A stretch of 32,798 nt of DNA from Sedimentisphaerales bacterium (GTDB lineage: Bacteria > Planctomycetota > Phycisphaerae > Sedimentisphaerales > Anaerobacaceae). The notes below the pieces were generated by a model. That model worked only from the letters and a program-made list of their open reading frames with translations. It had not been told where the DNA came from and did not search any database. A program made the position numbers and the translations under genes. Within the stretch, counting starts at the first letter, position 1. The number at the start of each line of letters is the position of its first letter. Of this stretch, positions 16,921 to 25,414 are shown one piece after another. The stretch is from positions 1-32,798 of the forward strand of contig JAFGRL010000187.1 in assembly GCA_016935195.1 (NCBI GenBank), in the 5' to 3' direction.

Positions 16921-17505
16921 ATGGAAAACAGAACTTCACAAATCCAAAGGCAGACAAAAGAAACTGATATCAAAATCGAACTAAATCTGGACGGGACCGG
17001 AAAGTACGATATCAACAGCGGCATCGGCTTTTTAGACCATATGCTTGCACATCTAAGCAAACACAGTAAAATCGATCTTTCAATTAAAGCCAGAGGCGAC
17101 CTGGATGTTGATGCTCACCACACAGTCGAAGATATAGCAATATGTTTAGGGCAATGCCTGTCAAAGGCACTTGGTGATAAAAAAGGTATTGCCAGGTACG
17201 GCCACAGCTCGGTGCCAATGGAGGAAGCAATGGCAAACATAGCTGTCGATTTGTCAGGGCGGCCCTTTTGTGTGTACAATGTTGATTATCGAACTGATAA
17301 GATAGGAGATTTCGATGTTCAGTGTCTGGAGGAACTGCTCCGCAGCTTCGCAAATAATGGTATGCTGAATCTGCATATAAACGTACCATACGGAACAAAC
17401 AGCCATCACACAGCCGAAGCAATTTTCAAAGGGCTCGGCCGGGCTCTGGCCCAGGCAGTAAAAATCGTCGCTGAAGATATACCGAGCACGAAAGGCATCC
17501 TGTGA
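16921..17505 (+). CDS. hisB: Imidazoleglycerol-phosphate dehydratase
   Basis: Removes water from imidazoleglycerol phosphate in histidine synthesis. It has 194 residues, the stand-alone form without the phosphatase domain found in enterobacteria. The two manganese-binding signatures DAHHTVED (about 61-68) and NSHHTAEA (about 160-167) are intact, as are FLDHML near the start and the ending PSTKG. AAGGA lies before the ATG. Its TGA overlaps the GTG start of ispF, so the two are probably translationally coupled. Confidence 0.96.
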   Translation: MENRTSQIQRQTKETDIKIELNLDGTGKYDINSGIGFLDHMLAHLSKHSKIDLSIKARGDLDVDAHHTVEDIAICLGQCLSKALGDKKGIARYGHSSVPMEEAMANIAVDLSGRPFCVYNVDYRTDKIGDFDVQCLEELLRSFANNGMLNLHINVPYGTNSHHTAEAIFKGLGRALAQAVKIVAEDIPSTKGIL

Positions 17506-18014
17506 TAGAAGAACACGACCATTCATATCGGATTGGAATCGGCACGGATATTCACAGGCTAATCGAAGGCAGGAAACTTATGCTCGGTGGGGTTTATGTG
17601 CCGTACCCGGCCGGGCTGGCCGGCCACAGTGACGGTGATGTAGGTATGCATGCAGTCATCGATGCACTTCTGGGCGCAGCAGGTATGGGCGATATTGGAA
17701 CATTGTTTCCGTCTGATGACCCCAAATATAAAGACGCAGACAGCAAAGGGCTGCTGCTTGATGTTAAGGAGCGAATCGAAGAGAAACGCTGGACGATAGT
17801 CAATATAGATTTGACAATTCACGCTGAGCAGCCCAGGCTGGAACGGCTAAAAGCTCAGATGAAAAGATGTATTGCCAGCCTTTTAGGAATTGATTTTAAC
17901 GCTGTCAATGTTAAGGCAAAAACAAACGAAGGATTGGGCGAAATAGGCTCCGGCGAAGCAATTGCCGCTACTGCAACTGCTCTTTTGAGAAAAAAGATAA
18001 AGAGAACGTTGTGA
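17502..18014 (+). CDS. ispF: 2-C-methyl-D-erythritol 2,4-cyclodiphosphate synthase
   Basis: Cyclises the CDP-methylerythritol phosphate intermediate in the MEP isoprenoid pathway. It has 170 residues, which is normal. RIGIGTDIHRL holds the zinc ligands Asp16 and His18, and GHSDGDVGMHAVIDALLGA carries the third ligand, His50, and substrate contacts. IGTLFPSDDPKYK and the C-terminal KAKTNEGLGEIGSGEAIAA follow. It starts at a GTG that overlaps the hisB stop (GTGA). No ispD fusion is present. Confidence 0.96.
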   Translation: MIEEHDHSYRIGIGTDIHRLIEGRKLMLGGVYVPYPAGLAGHSDGDVGMHAVIDALLGAAGMGDIGTLFPSDDPKYKDADSKGLLLDVKERIEEKRWTIVNIDLTIHAEQPRLERLKAQMKRCIASLLGIDFNAVNVKAKTNEGLGEIGSGEAIAATATALLRKKIKRTL

Positions 18015-18055
18015 TTGAGAATTCGATTAAGAAGTTTTAATAAGGTGTTATTCAT

Positions 18056-19546
18056 ATGGGACTAAAGGTTTATAACAGCCTGACGAGAAAAAAAGAGACT
18101 TTCAAGCCTTTGAAAAAAGGCAGTGTGGGAATCTATGTATGCGGGCCGACGGTATATGGACATGCACACTTAGGGCATGCGAAAAGTTATGTAAGCTTCG
18201 ATGTGCTGGTTCGCTACCTTCGCTATCTCGGCTATAGCGTTACCTACGTACAAAACATAACGGATGTCGGGCACCTGACCGACGATGCCGACGAAGGTGA
18301 GGATAAGCTTGTGGTGGCGGCAAAAAAAGAAAAAAAACACCCGATGGCATTAGCAGAGTATTACACTCGCAGCTACTTTGAGGATATGGACAGATTAAAC
18401 TGCGTCCGCCCGGATATAAGCCCGCGTGCCAGTGGCCATATAATCGAGCAGATAGAATTAGTCAAAATCCTCCTGGAGAAAGACTACGCCTACGAGGTCA
18501 ACGGCTCGGTTTATTTCAATGTAACAAAGTTCAAGGATTATGGAAAACTTTCGGGGCGAAATATTGAGGAAATGCTGGCCGGTGCACGTGTTGAGGTCTC
18601 GCCGGAAAAGAAGAATCCCGCAGACTTTGCCCTGTGGAAAAAGGCAGAGGCTAACCACATTATGCAGTGGCCAAGTCCCTGGGGACCTGGCTTTCCAGGC
18701 TGGCACCTTGAATGTTCGGTAATGGCTATGAAATATCTCGGAAAAACCATCGACATCCACGGCGGCGGCCTGGAAAACCAATTCCCGCACCACGAATGTG
18801 AAATCGCCCAGGCTGAGGCTGCCAATGACGTTCAGTTCGCCAGATACTGGATGCACAATAATATGGTTACCGTTGATGGTCAAAAAATGGGCAAGAGCCT
18901 TAACAACTTTATTACTTTAAAGCAGACCTTCGAAGGCTCCCACGAGAGATTAACCAAGAGTTATCAGCCAATGGCAGTTCGGCAGCTAATCCTGAACAGT
19001 CACTACCGAAGTCCCCTTGATTTTTCCGATGCTGCATTATTTGCCGCACAAAGCGGCAATAATAAAATCAAAGAAACAGTTATAGAAGTGAGAAGAAAAT
19101 CGCTTCAGGCTCCGGATGACGAAGCTGACGAAAAAGTTTTGGCACAGCTTGCCGAACTGAAAGATAAATTCGAAGCAGCTATGAACGACGACCTTAACAC
19201 TTCCATAGCCTTGTCGGTTTTGTTTGAGCTTGTCCGTATGGCAAACAATGTTGCCGAACAGAAGCAAACAACAAAAAAGACTCTCGATGCCATAGATAAT
19301 GCTTTCAGAAGCTTAGGCGGCGACTGCCTGGGACTTGAATATCCGGAAGCTGACAACATTACTGAGGAAAGATTTAATCAAGTGGTTGATGTTAGTGTCA
19401 GAATACGAGATAGGGCACGCAGAAAAGGGGATTTTGAGATAGCTGATGCCAGCCGTGCGGAATTGCATGATTTGGGTATTGAGTTGCACGATGGACTTGA
19501 GGGAACAAAGTGGGACATTATAGAGACCGAACCAGCAGGAGACTGA
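18056..19546 (+). CDS. cysS: Cysteinyl-tRNA synthetase
   Basis: A class I synthetase that charges tRNA-Cys. It has 496 residues. The zinc ligand Cys29 is in [15 protein letters not shown], with the HIGH-type motif at 36-42. [18 protein letters not shown] (Cys220) and the [18 protein letters not shown] stretch (Cys248) supply the other zinc ligands. The KMSKS-type loop is KMGKS (277-281), an allowed variant. A helical anticodon-binding domain ends the protein. It lies 41 nt after ispF. ruvC begins 1 nt after its stop. Confidence 0.97.
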   Translation: MGLKVYNSLTRKKETFKPLKKGSVGIYVCGPTVYGHAHLGHAKSYVSFDVLVRYLRYLGYSVTYVQNITDVGHLTDDADEGEDKLVVAAKKEKKHPMALAEYYTRSYFEDMDRLNCVRPDISPRASGHIIEQIELVKILLEKDYAYEVNGSVYFNVTKFKDYGKLSGRNIEEMLAGARVEVSPEKKNPADFALWKKAEANHIMQWPSPWGPGFPGWHLECSVMAMKYLGKTIDIHGGGLENQFPHHECEIAQAEAANDVQFARYWMHNNMVTVDGQKMGKSLNNFITLKQTFEGSHERLTKSYQPMAVRQLILNSHYRSPLDFSDAALFAAQSGNNKIKETVIEVRRKSLQAPDDEADEKVLAQLAELKDKFEAAMNDDLNTSIALSVLFELVRMANNVAEQKQTTKKTLDAIDNAFRSLGGDCLGLEYPEADNITEERFNQVVDVSVRIRDRARRKGDFEIADASRAELHDLGIELHDGLEGTKWDIIETEPAGD

Positions 19547-19547
19547 A

Positions 19548-20045
19548 ATGAAAATCCTCGGAATTGACCCAGGCCTGAAAGTTTGTGGGTATGCATGCCT
19601 GCAAACAAATGAAACAGAAAGAGAGATCCTTGAAGCAGGTGTAATTAAAACAGATGAGCGATTACACTTAGAGGCCAGGTTAAATCAGATAAGCTGCGAT
19701 ATTAGTCATCTGCTTGATAACCATAATCCGGATGTTGTGGCTGTGGAAGAATTGTATTCACACTATGCTCATCCGAGAACGGCAATACTTATGGCACACG
19801 CACGCGGGGTTATTCTGCAAAAATGTGCCGAACGCACAATCGAGATAAAAAGTTTCAGCCCTACACGTATCAAAAAGGCTGTAACGGGCAATGGCAGAGC
19901 ATCAAAACAGCAGGTTCAAAGAACAATCCGGAGTATTTTTAAACTGACTGAAATTCCTGAGCCTAACGATATTGCCGATGCCATAGCAGCAGCTCTATGC
20001 TGTGGAAATTCCAATTATGCTTTACAGAAATATCTGGTTCATTGA
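19548..20045 (+). CDS. ruvC: Crossover junction endodeoxyribonuclease RuvC
   Basis: Cuts Holliday junctions during recombinational repair, working with RuvAB. It has 165 residues with an RNase H-like fold. The catalytic acids are visible: Asp7 in LGIDPGL, a glutamate in VAVEELYSH (67 or 68), and Asp141/Asp144 in NDIADAIAAAL. It starts 1 nt behind cysS and is followed by ruvA and ruvB, a complete resolvasome set in the order C-A-B. Confidence 0.97.
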   Translation: MKILGIDPGLKVCGYACLQTNETEREILEAGVIKTDERLHLEARLNQISCDISHLLDNHNPDVVAVEELYSHYAHPRTAILMAHARGVILQKCAERTIEIKSFSPTRIKKAVTGNGRASKQQVQRTIRSIFKLTEIPEPNDIADAIAAALCCGNSNYALQKYLVH

Positions 20046-20097
20046 TTAAGTACAACGGAACTTAAATTAACAGAACGATAGGCGAGACTAACGGACG

Positions 20098-20727
20098 ATG
20101 ATAGCAAGTATCAAAGGAAAGCTCATCAAACTCGACAGCGACAACTGCATGATAGAAGTCGGCTCGATTGGATATGAGGTGATGCTGCCTGGCTATTGTG
20201 TCAGCAGCCTTTCAGAAAAAATCGGCAGTGAAATCAGCCTCTGTACAATGGAATACTATGAAGGAACACCAGCAGGTGGTAACTTGATACCCAGACTGGT
20301 AGGCTTTCTTAATTCCGGCGAGAGGGACTTCTTTGTAAAGTTTATAAGCGTCAAAGGAATAGGCATCAGAAAAGCACTTCGACTTCTAAGCATCCCCATA
20401 GCGACCGTTGCAACAGCGATAGAAGCCGGCGACGATAAGGTCTTGATGAGCCTTGAAGGTGTAGGAAGAAGAATGGCCCAGCAGATTATTGCAGAGCTTA
20501 AAGGGAAACTGAAAGTCTTTGCCATCGGTGCCGAGCCTGCAGGGCAGGCCGAGCACATTTTCAAGCCATTCCAAACCGAAGCACTTGAAATACTGATAGC
20601 CTGGGGAGAAAAAAGAGCCGAAGTAATAGAACTTATTGAATTAGCCTGCCGGAGACATCCGCAGGTCAATTCTGCAGAGCAGTTGGTGCCTTTGATATAT
20701 AGACTTAAGCAGGGAGTTGAAGTTTAA
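20098..20727 (+). CDS. ruvA: Holliday junction branch migration protein RuvA
   Basis: The tetrameric junction-binding subunit that loads the RuvB motor. It has 209 residues. The OB-fold N-terminus is MIASIKGKLIKLDSDN...GYEVMLP. The two helix-hairpin-helix motifs VKGIGIRKAL (about 85-94) and LEGVGRRMAQQIIAELKGKL follow. A flexible linker leads to the C-terminal RuvB-binding domain. It lies 52 nt after ruvC and 39 nt before ruvB. Confidence 0.96.
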   Translation: MIASIKGKLIKLDSDNCMIEVGSIGYEVMLPGYCVSSLSEKIGSEISLCTMEYYEGTPAGGNLIPRLVGFLNSGERDFFVKFISVKGIGIRKALRLLSIPIATVATAIEAGDDKVLMSLEGVGRRMAQQIIAELKGKLKVFAIGAEPAGQAEHIFKPFQTEALEILIAWGEKRAEVIELIELACRRHPQVNSAEQLVPLIYRLKQGVEV

Positions 20728-20766
20728 AATAGTCAGTACTCACAGGAAACAGGACGTTTAAGCGCA

Positions 20767-21813
20767 ATGGCGATAGGTAGAGTTATAAGCAGACAGTCAC
20801 TGAACGAATCCGAAGAAAACTTCAATATCTCGCTTCGGCCAAGGTGCCTGGATGAATGTGTAGGCCAAAGTGAAGTTAAGCAGAAACTTTCTATAGCAAT
20901 CCAGGCCGCAAAACAAAGACAGGAACCGCTGGAACACATACTGTTCTATGGCCCTCCCGGACTGGGTAAGACCACCCTGGCAAATGTAGTAGCTAATGAA
21001 ATGGGAGTGAAGATTCGCTGCACATCGGGGCCGGCACTGGTAAAACAGGGCGACGTGATGGGGCTTTTAAGTAATATAAACACAGGCGAAGTATTATTTA
21101 TCGACGAAATACATAGATTGAGCACCCCTGTCGAAGAGTTTATATACCCGGCAATGGAGGATTTTAAGGTTGACTTCACTGTTGATAGCGGGCTTCACGC
21201 AAAAACAATAAATTTTCCCCTGAAGCGATTCACTCTAATTGGTGCAACAACACGAGCAGGACTATTGAGTGCCCCTTTGCGCAGCCGGTTCGGTATGCTT
21301 TACCATTTGAACTTTTATAGTGCAAAGGACCTGTCCACTATTCTTAAGAGGTCTGCTGAACTTTTACAGTTGCAATGCGACGATGGCAGCCTTGAATTAA
21401 TTGCCGCACGCTCACGCGGCACACCCCGTATAGCAAATCGCCTGTTAAAACGCGTACGCGATTACGCACAGGTTAAAGGCACAGGCGTACTGAGCGTGCC
21501 GGTCGTTGAAAATGCACTAAAGATGGAACAAATTGACTCACTTGGCATGGATGAACTGGACAGGGCTTTTTTACGCGCTCTGGCCAACGTATATGAAGGC
21601 GGCCCTGCCGGCATTGAGGCTATCGCCGCAACACTCGGCGAAGAGCGCGATACGCTTGAGGACGTAGTTGAACCATACCTGCTGCAGATAGGTTTTGTCC
21701 GGCGAACAAAACGAGGCAGGGAAATTACCAAGACAGCCTGTGAACATCTGAAGATAAAGTATCACAAGGCTGATAAAACCGGCGAACAACCAAGTTTCTT
21801 TAAGAACATATAA
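20767..21813 (+). CDS. ruvB: Holliday junction branch migration helicase RuvB
   Basis: A hexameric AAA+ ATPase that drives branch migration on RuvA. It has 348 residues. Walker A GPPGLGKTT is at 62-70, and Walker B FIDEIHR at about 111-117. Sensor 1 GATTRAGLLSAPLRSRFG has the arginine finger region, and sensor 2 is in RGTPRIANRLL. The C-terminal winged helix ends after EPYLLQIGFVRRTKRGRE. It is the last gene of the plus-strand housekeeping block and is followed by a long hairpin. Confidence 0.98.
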   Translation: MAIGRVISRQSLNESEENFNISLRPRCLDECVGQSEVKQKLSIAIQAAKQRQEPLEHILFYGPPGLGKTTLANVVANEMGVKIRCTSGPALVKQGDVMGLLSNINTGEVLFIDEIHRLSTPVEEFIYPAMEDFKVDFTVDSGLHAKTINFPLKRFTLIGATTRAGLLSAPLRSRFGMLYHLNFYSAKDLSTILKRSAELLQLQCDDGSLELIAARSRGTPRIANRLLKRVRDYAQVKGTGVLSVPVVENALKMEQIDSLGMDELDRAFLRALANVYEGGPAGIEAIAATLGEERDTLEDVVEPYLLQIGFVRRTKRGREITKTACEHLKIKYHKADKTGEQPSFFKNI

Positions 21814-21832
21814 CAAAGTGAAAAAACGACCA

Positions 21833-21886
21833 TCGATTGTCATTGCGACTAGCTTGCAATGACAATCGACGGTATCTTAATTTTTT
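21833..21886 (+). terminator. Hairpin terminator after ruvB, made of a dispersed repeat
   Basis: A perfect 14-bp stem pairs 21833-21846 with 21856-21869 (TCGATTGTCATTGC and its complement, 9-nt loop), followed 11 nt later by a run of T. The stem contains TGTCATTGCGA, also found at 25098 and 31271, so a mobile palindrome may have become the terminator. Confidence 0.6.
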
Positions 21887-22177
21887 AGAATCTCTAAGGA
21901 ACAATCAAAATAACACGGCTTTTGTGTTTTGTCATGAGATGCTAAATTGCTGCTAAATTAAGGAAAGGACAATTAACAATGCTCAGCGACTGTCTTGAAA
22001 ATCAACATTTTTTATAAAATTTTTGGCTGCCATGATTGATTATTTTTCAGCATGGCATTCATTATACACAACAATTTTCTCATGGTTGCAATAATTACCG
22101 TATGGCCATTATCGGCAGCTAAATCACTTGAGCACTCTAAATACGAGATACGATTCTGTAGTCTGTATCTATGCAGC
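21887..22177. other. Intergenic stretch between convergent ruvB and ilvN
   Basis: A/T-rich, with no gene supported. A 12-codon frame at 21979-22017 follows a GGAAAGG but is too short to claim. The inverted repeat TGCCATG (22028-22034) / CATGGCA (22051-22057) may help end the ilvBN transcript coming from the other side. Confidence 0.35.
22028..22057 (-). terminator. Possible terminator of the ilvBN transcript
   Basis: A 7-bp stem TGCCATG/CATGGCA with a 16-nt loop, about 120 nt beyond the ilvN stop, followed on the minus strand by GCCAAAAATTTTAT. The U-tract is poor, so this is tentative. Confidence 0.25.
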
Positions 22178-22663
22178 TTAATCTGATTTGCTCTGGCGTA
22201 GCATCGCTATGGTTCCGGTTCTTGCCATGGCCTTGATGCCGTACGGCCTGCAAACGTTGATAAAGGCCTCAATCTTATCTTCCGGGCCGCTTGCTTCAAT
22301 CATCACAAATCTCGGGCCAATATCGACAACCTTTGCCCTGAAAGTCTCGACCAGTGCTAGTATTTCCGGCCTTTTCTCGGGCGGCACAGAAATAAGAACG
22401 AGCAGCAGATCCCGGGCAACTACCGGCTGGCCTACAAAGTCCTGAACCTTAACAACCGGAACAAGTTTGCTCAATTGCTTCCTGACCTGCTCTACAATCT
22501 TATCATCGCCGACGACAACAATTGTCATTCGACTAAGTTTGGCATCTTCTGTTCTGCCAACAACCAAAGAATCGATATTGAATCCTCTGGCTGCGAACAT
22601 GCCGGCTACGTGAGCAAGAACGCCGGATTTGTTTTCTACCAATGCGCTGATTATGTGTTTCAT
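22178..22663 (-). CDS. ilvN: Acetolactate synthase small (regulatory) subunit
   Basis: The regulatory partner of IlvB in valine, leucine and isoleucine synthesis. It binds valine for feedback inhibition and raises catalytic activity. It has 161 residues. The N-terminal ACT domain begins MKHIISALVENKSGVLAHVAG with FAARGFNIDSLVVG. The C-terminal domain holds RPEILALVETFRAKVVDIG and ends near MARTGTIAML. It lies 57 nt downstream of ilvB on the same strand. The family name ilvH is also used for this form. Confidence 0.95.
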   Translation of the reverse strand: MKHIISALVENKSGVLAHVAGMFAARGFNIDSLVVGRTEDAKLSRMTIVVVGDDKIVEQVRKQLSKLVPVVKVQDFVGQPVVARDLLLVLISVPPEKRPEILALVETFRAKVVDIGPRFVMIEASGPEDKIEAFINVCRPYGIKAMARTGTIAMLRQSKSD

Positions 22664-22720
22664 TTTTATACCTGTGTTTCAGTTTGTGAATAAAACTACT
22701 GACCAAAAACATAGGATTTA

Positions 22721-24451
22721 TCAGGCCAGGCTCTCTAACATATCAAGGCCGTCCATTTCATTAAGACTCGCCCCGGCCGGGACCATAGGCCAGACGTTTT
22801 CCTCGCGGTCTATCTTGAAATCGACCACGCAGGGCCGTTTCTGGGCGAGCATATCCCCGATGGCTTTGGGAACATCAGTCTTTTTATCGACCGTCATTCC
22901 AACTGCACCTAAGGCCTCGGCAACCTTAGCGTATTCGGGATTAGCCAGATAACTTTTGGAGTAGCGCTTGTTATAGAAAAGCTCCTGCCACTGGCGTACC
23001 ATCCCCATATAGCCATTATTCATTATGCATACCTTAACTGGCAGTTTATGCTCAACGGCAGTGGCCAACTCTATCATTGTCATATTGAAGCCGTGTTCAC
23101 CATCGATGTCAACAACCGTTTCGTCAGGCCGGGCAACCTGCGCACCTATCGCAGCAGGCAGGCCAAAGCCCATAGTGCCAAGACCACCTGAACTTATAAA
23201 CTGTCTGGGCCGACTAAAGCGATAAAACTGAGCTGCCCACATCTGATTTTGACCGACACCTGTGGTAATTATTGCCTTTCCTTCTGTCTGGCGACAAAGC
23301 TCTTCGATTACATACTGAGGCTTTATACTCGATTTTTTCCGGTCATAGCTGAAGGGAAACTTCTTTTTCCACTCGGCAATTTTATCGAACCACTTTTTCC
23401 TGGGCTGATGTTTAACCTCTTTGATAAGCTCGGCCAGGATATCTTTGGCGTCCCCGACAACAGGGATGTCAACACGGACATTTTTGGATATGCTGGATGG
23501 GTCAATATCAACGTGAACTATCTTTGCACCCGGCGCAAAGGCTTTAAGTTTTCCCGTGATTCTGTCGTCGAACCTGGCACCGACCGCTATAAGCAGGTCA
23601 CATTCCTGGACCGCATAATTGGCATACGCCGAGCCGTGCATTCCCAACATATCCAGCGAGTGGGGTTTGTTCTGGTCAAAACTGCCCAGGCCAAGAAGTG
23701 TTGTCGTTACAGGTATATTGGCTTTGTCGGCTAATTTATTTAGAATCTCACTTGCATTGGCAATTATCACGCCGCCGCCGACATAAAGTACCGGCCGCTG
23801 CGCTTTGTTTATCGCTTCTGCAGCTCTGGATATTTGCCTGGCATTACCTTTAGTGCGGATACGATAACCCGGCAAATCTATCTCATCTAAAACACCTGCC
23901 GGGCATTCGGCAACCTCGACATCAACCGGTATATCTATGAGCACAGGCCCGGGCCTGCCTGTCGATGCAATATAGAATGCTTCGCGAACAATTCTTGATA
24001 AGTTCCTGACATCCTTTGCGATACAATTGTGCTTTGTTATGGGCCGGGTAATACCAGTGATATCGGCCTCCTGAAAGGCATCGTTTCCGATAAGCTCGGT
24101 ACGTACCTGGCCGGTTAGTGCAACGACCGGAACCGAATCCATCATCGCTGTTGCAAGGCCCGTAACCAGATTACAGGCACCGGGTCCGCTGGTGGCAACA
24201 ACTACGCCGACTTTGCCGTTGGCACGGGCGTAGGCATCAGCCATATGACAGCCGCCCTGTTCATGGCGGGGCACTATAAAGTTTATTGGCGCATCATACA
24301 ACCTGTCGAATAAGGGCAAAACCACGCCGCCGCAATAGCCAAACATCGTATCGACACCTAATTCTATCAGGGTATCGACTATAATTTGGGCGCCTTTTCT
24401 AAGAGGGATTTTGCGGCCGGACTCCGCCGCACTGGAGGATTTGGAACACAT
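22721..24451 (-). CDS. ilvB: Acetolactate synthase large (catalytic) subunit
   Basis: A ThDP- and FAD-dependent enzyme that makes acetolactate or acetohydroxybutyrate, the first common step of branched-chain amino acid synthesis. I start at the ATG at 24451 (MCSKSSSAAES), which has a GGAAAGG upstream, giving 576 residues. The longer open frame to 24550 would add 33 residues with no family content. The ThDP glutamate is in VPRHEQGGCHMADAYARA. ATSGPGACN and the C-terminal ThDP/Mg motif IDGEHGFNMTMIEL...NN are intact. It is a single transcript with ilvN. No ilvC is adjacent. Confidence 0.96.
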   Translation of the reverse strand: MCSKSSSAAESGRKIPLRKGAQIIVDTLIELGVDTMFGYCGGVVLPLFDRLYDAPINFIVPRHEQGGCHMADAYARANGKVGVVVATSGPGACNLVTGLATAMMDSVPVVALTGQVRTELIGNDAFQEADITGITRPITKHNCIAKDVRNLSRIVREAFYIASTGRPGPVLIDIPVDVEVAECPAGVLDEIDLPGYRIRTKGNARQISRAAEAINKAQRPVLYVGGGVIIANASEILNKLADKANIPVTTTLLGLGSFDQNKPHSLDMLGMHGSAYANYAVQECDLLIAVGARFDDRITGKLKAFAPGAKIVHVDIDPSSISKNVRVDIPVVGDAKDILAELIKEVKHQPRKKWFDKIAEWKKKFPFSYDRKKSSIKPQYVIEELCRQTEGKAIITTGVGQNQMWAAQFYRFSRPRQFISSGGLGTMGFGLPAAIGAQVARPDETVVDIDGEHGFNMTMIELATAVEHKLPVKVCIMNNGYMGMVRQWQELFYNKRYSKSYLANPEYAKVAEALGAVGMTVDKKTDVPKAIGDMLAQKRPCVVDFKIDREENVWPMVPAGASLNEMDGLDMLESLA

Positions 24452-24649
24452 TTTTAGCCACCTTTCCTGATAAACGTTACAGTTATTCCGGTCAATTACA
24501 GCGACGCTGGGCTTTTCCGAGTCAGCAGTCGTCCTTTCCACAAAAGACACCCCTGAACACGGATATTTCAGCCCTGCTGCAATCCCGTAACCACAGCAAA
24601 AGCTGTGTCTCAGGATAGTATTTACAGTTTTTTCAATAAATACAAACCA
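24452..24649 (-). promoter_or_regulatory. Long leader of ilvBN with hairpin
   Basis: About 190 nt lie between the predicted transcription start and the ilvB ATG. The hairpin CACAGC (24592-24597) / GCTGTG (24602-24607) with a 4-nt loop sits near its start. No leader peptide rich in Ile, Leu or Val was found, and I see no T-box signature. The length suggests post-initiation control. Confidence 0.3.
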
Positions 24650-24678
24650 AGTTTACCAAACCACAAAACATCTGTCAA
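24650..24678 (-). promoter_or_regulatory. Promoter of ilvBN
   Basis: A perfect -35 TTGACA (24673-24678) and a -10 TAAACT (24650-24655) with an exact 17-nt spacer on the minus strand. The -10 is the same variant as at the etf promoter. It is the best promoter match in the window. Confidence 0.6.
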
Positions 24679-24783
24679 GTCAAATCGTCAGAATGTTTAA
24701 CTAACTTTTAATTGTACCGTAGTTTGAATTGTGGCATATTTTGAAAAAATTCTCATAACTCTAACGGCCACAGGAGGTTAATA

Positions 24784-24989
24784 ATGCTTGTTTTGAGCAG
24801 AAAAAAAACGAGTCGATAGTCATAGGCGATGATATCGAGGTCAATATAACCGATATCCGCGGCGACAGGGTCAGACTCGCTATCAAAGCACCCAAAGAAA
24901 TTCCCGTGCACCGCAAAGAAATATACCTTGCCATCCAGGCCGAAAAAGTCCATCAGCTAAAGCTGCAACAAAACCTTAAGGAAGCCTGA
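24784..24989 (+). pseudogene. csrA: Carbon storage regulator CsrA, frame broken at an A8 run
   Basis: CsrA is a small dimeric RNA-binding protein that binds GGA motifs near ribosome-binding sites to control translation. An AGGAGG 6 nt before the ATG is ideal. The zero frame reads [11 protein letters not shown] then stops. If the A8 run (24801-24808) is read with one extra A, or with a -1 shift, the frame becomes MLVLSRKK then [20 protein letters not shown] then [20 protein letters not shown] and on to LKEA, 68 residues, a complete and well-conserved CsrA including the VHRKE RNA-binding element. The codons before the run form A-AAA-AAA in exactly the phase needed for a -1 ribosomal slip into AAC GAG. 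It could be recoding, transcriptional slippage, a sequencing error in the homopolymer, or a recent null mutation. The conserved downstream frame argues against an old pseudogene. Confidence 0.85.
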
Positions 24990-25097
24990 ACCTAAAATCT
25001 GTAAACAGATACGCCAATTTATATTAAATATCAAAATGCAAAAATCAAAATTACAATGTAAAAATCGTAACCGTTCACAGGTGTAAACCTCGTTTTT

Positions 25098-25193
25098 TGT
25101 CATTGCGAAAGGTTTTACGATGAAGCAATCTCTACTTATCAACCGTTGAGATTGCCGCGCCCTGCACCATACGGTACAGGGCTCACAATGACA
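25098..25193. repeat. Palindromic TGTCATTGCGA-family element, full-length copy
   Basis: About 96 nt bounded by TGTCATTGCGA (25098-25108) and an inverted near-copy, TCACAATGACA (25183-25193). Inside are the inverted pairs GCAATCTC/GAGATTGC (25125-25132 and 25148-25155) and GCCCTG/CAGGGC (25159-25164 and 25177-25182). It is a non-coding REP/MITE-like element. Similar TGTCATTGCGA palindromes are widespread in bacterial genomes. Confidence 0.65.
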
Positions 25194-25414
25194 TAAAATG
25201 TACATCTTAGCTGTGAACACTTACGGAATAACTAACTGCTCACATGGAGCCAAAAGCACCCAGGAGTGTAAACAACACGAGATATTAAACTGTTTGGCAT
25301 TTTGTACAGACTGTATAATCATTGTTGTTCCTATAGCCTTTCTGATAATATAGCGGAATTGGACTTGCAGAACAAAAGGACACAACCTATCACCTCTTGA
25401 TGGAGACCTGGACC
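25194..25414. other. Intergenic leader of the exported methyltransferase gene
   Basis: No gene. Two -10-like boxes occur on the plus strand, TATAAT at 25314-25319 and GATAAT at 25344-25349. The second pairs with a TTGTTG (25322-25327) at 16 nt spacing. Either could serve the downstream gene. Confidence 0.35.

Noticed and set aside
24753-24953. Minus-strand frame opposite csrA
   Set aside because: It is the antisense shadow of the conserved CsrA frame.
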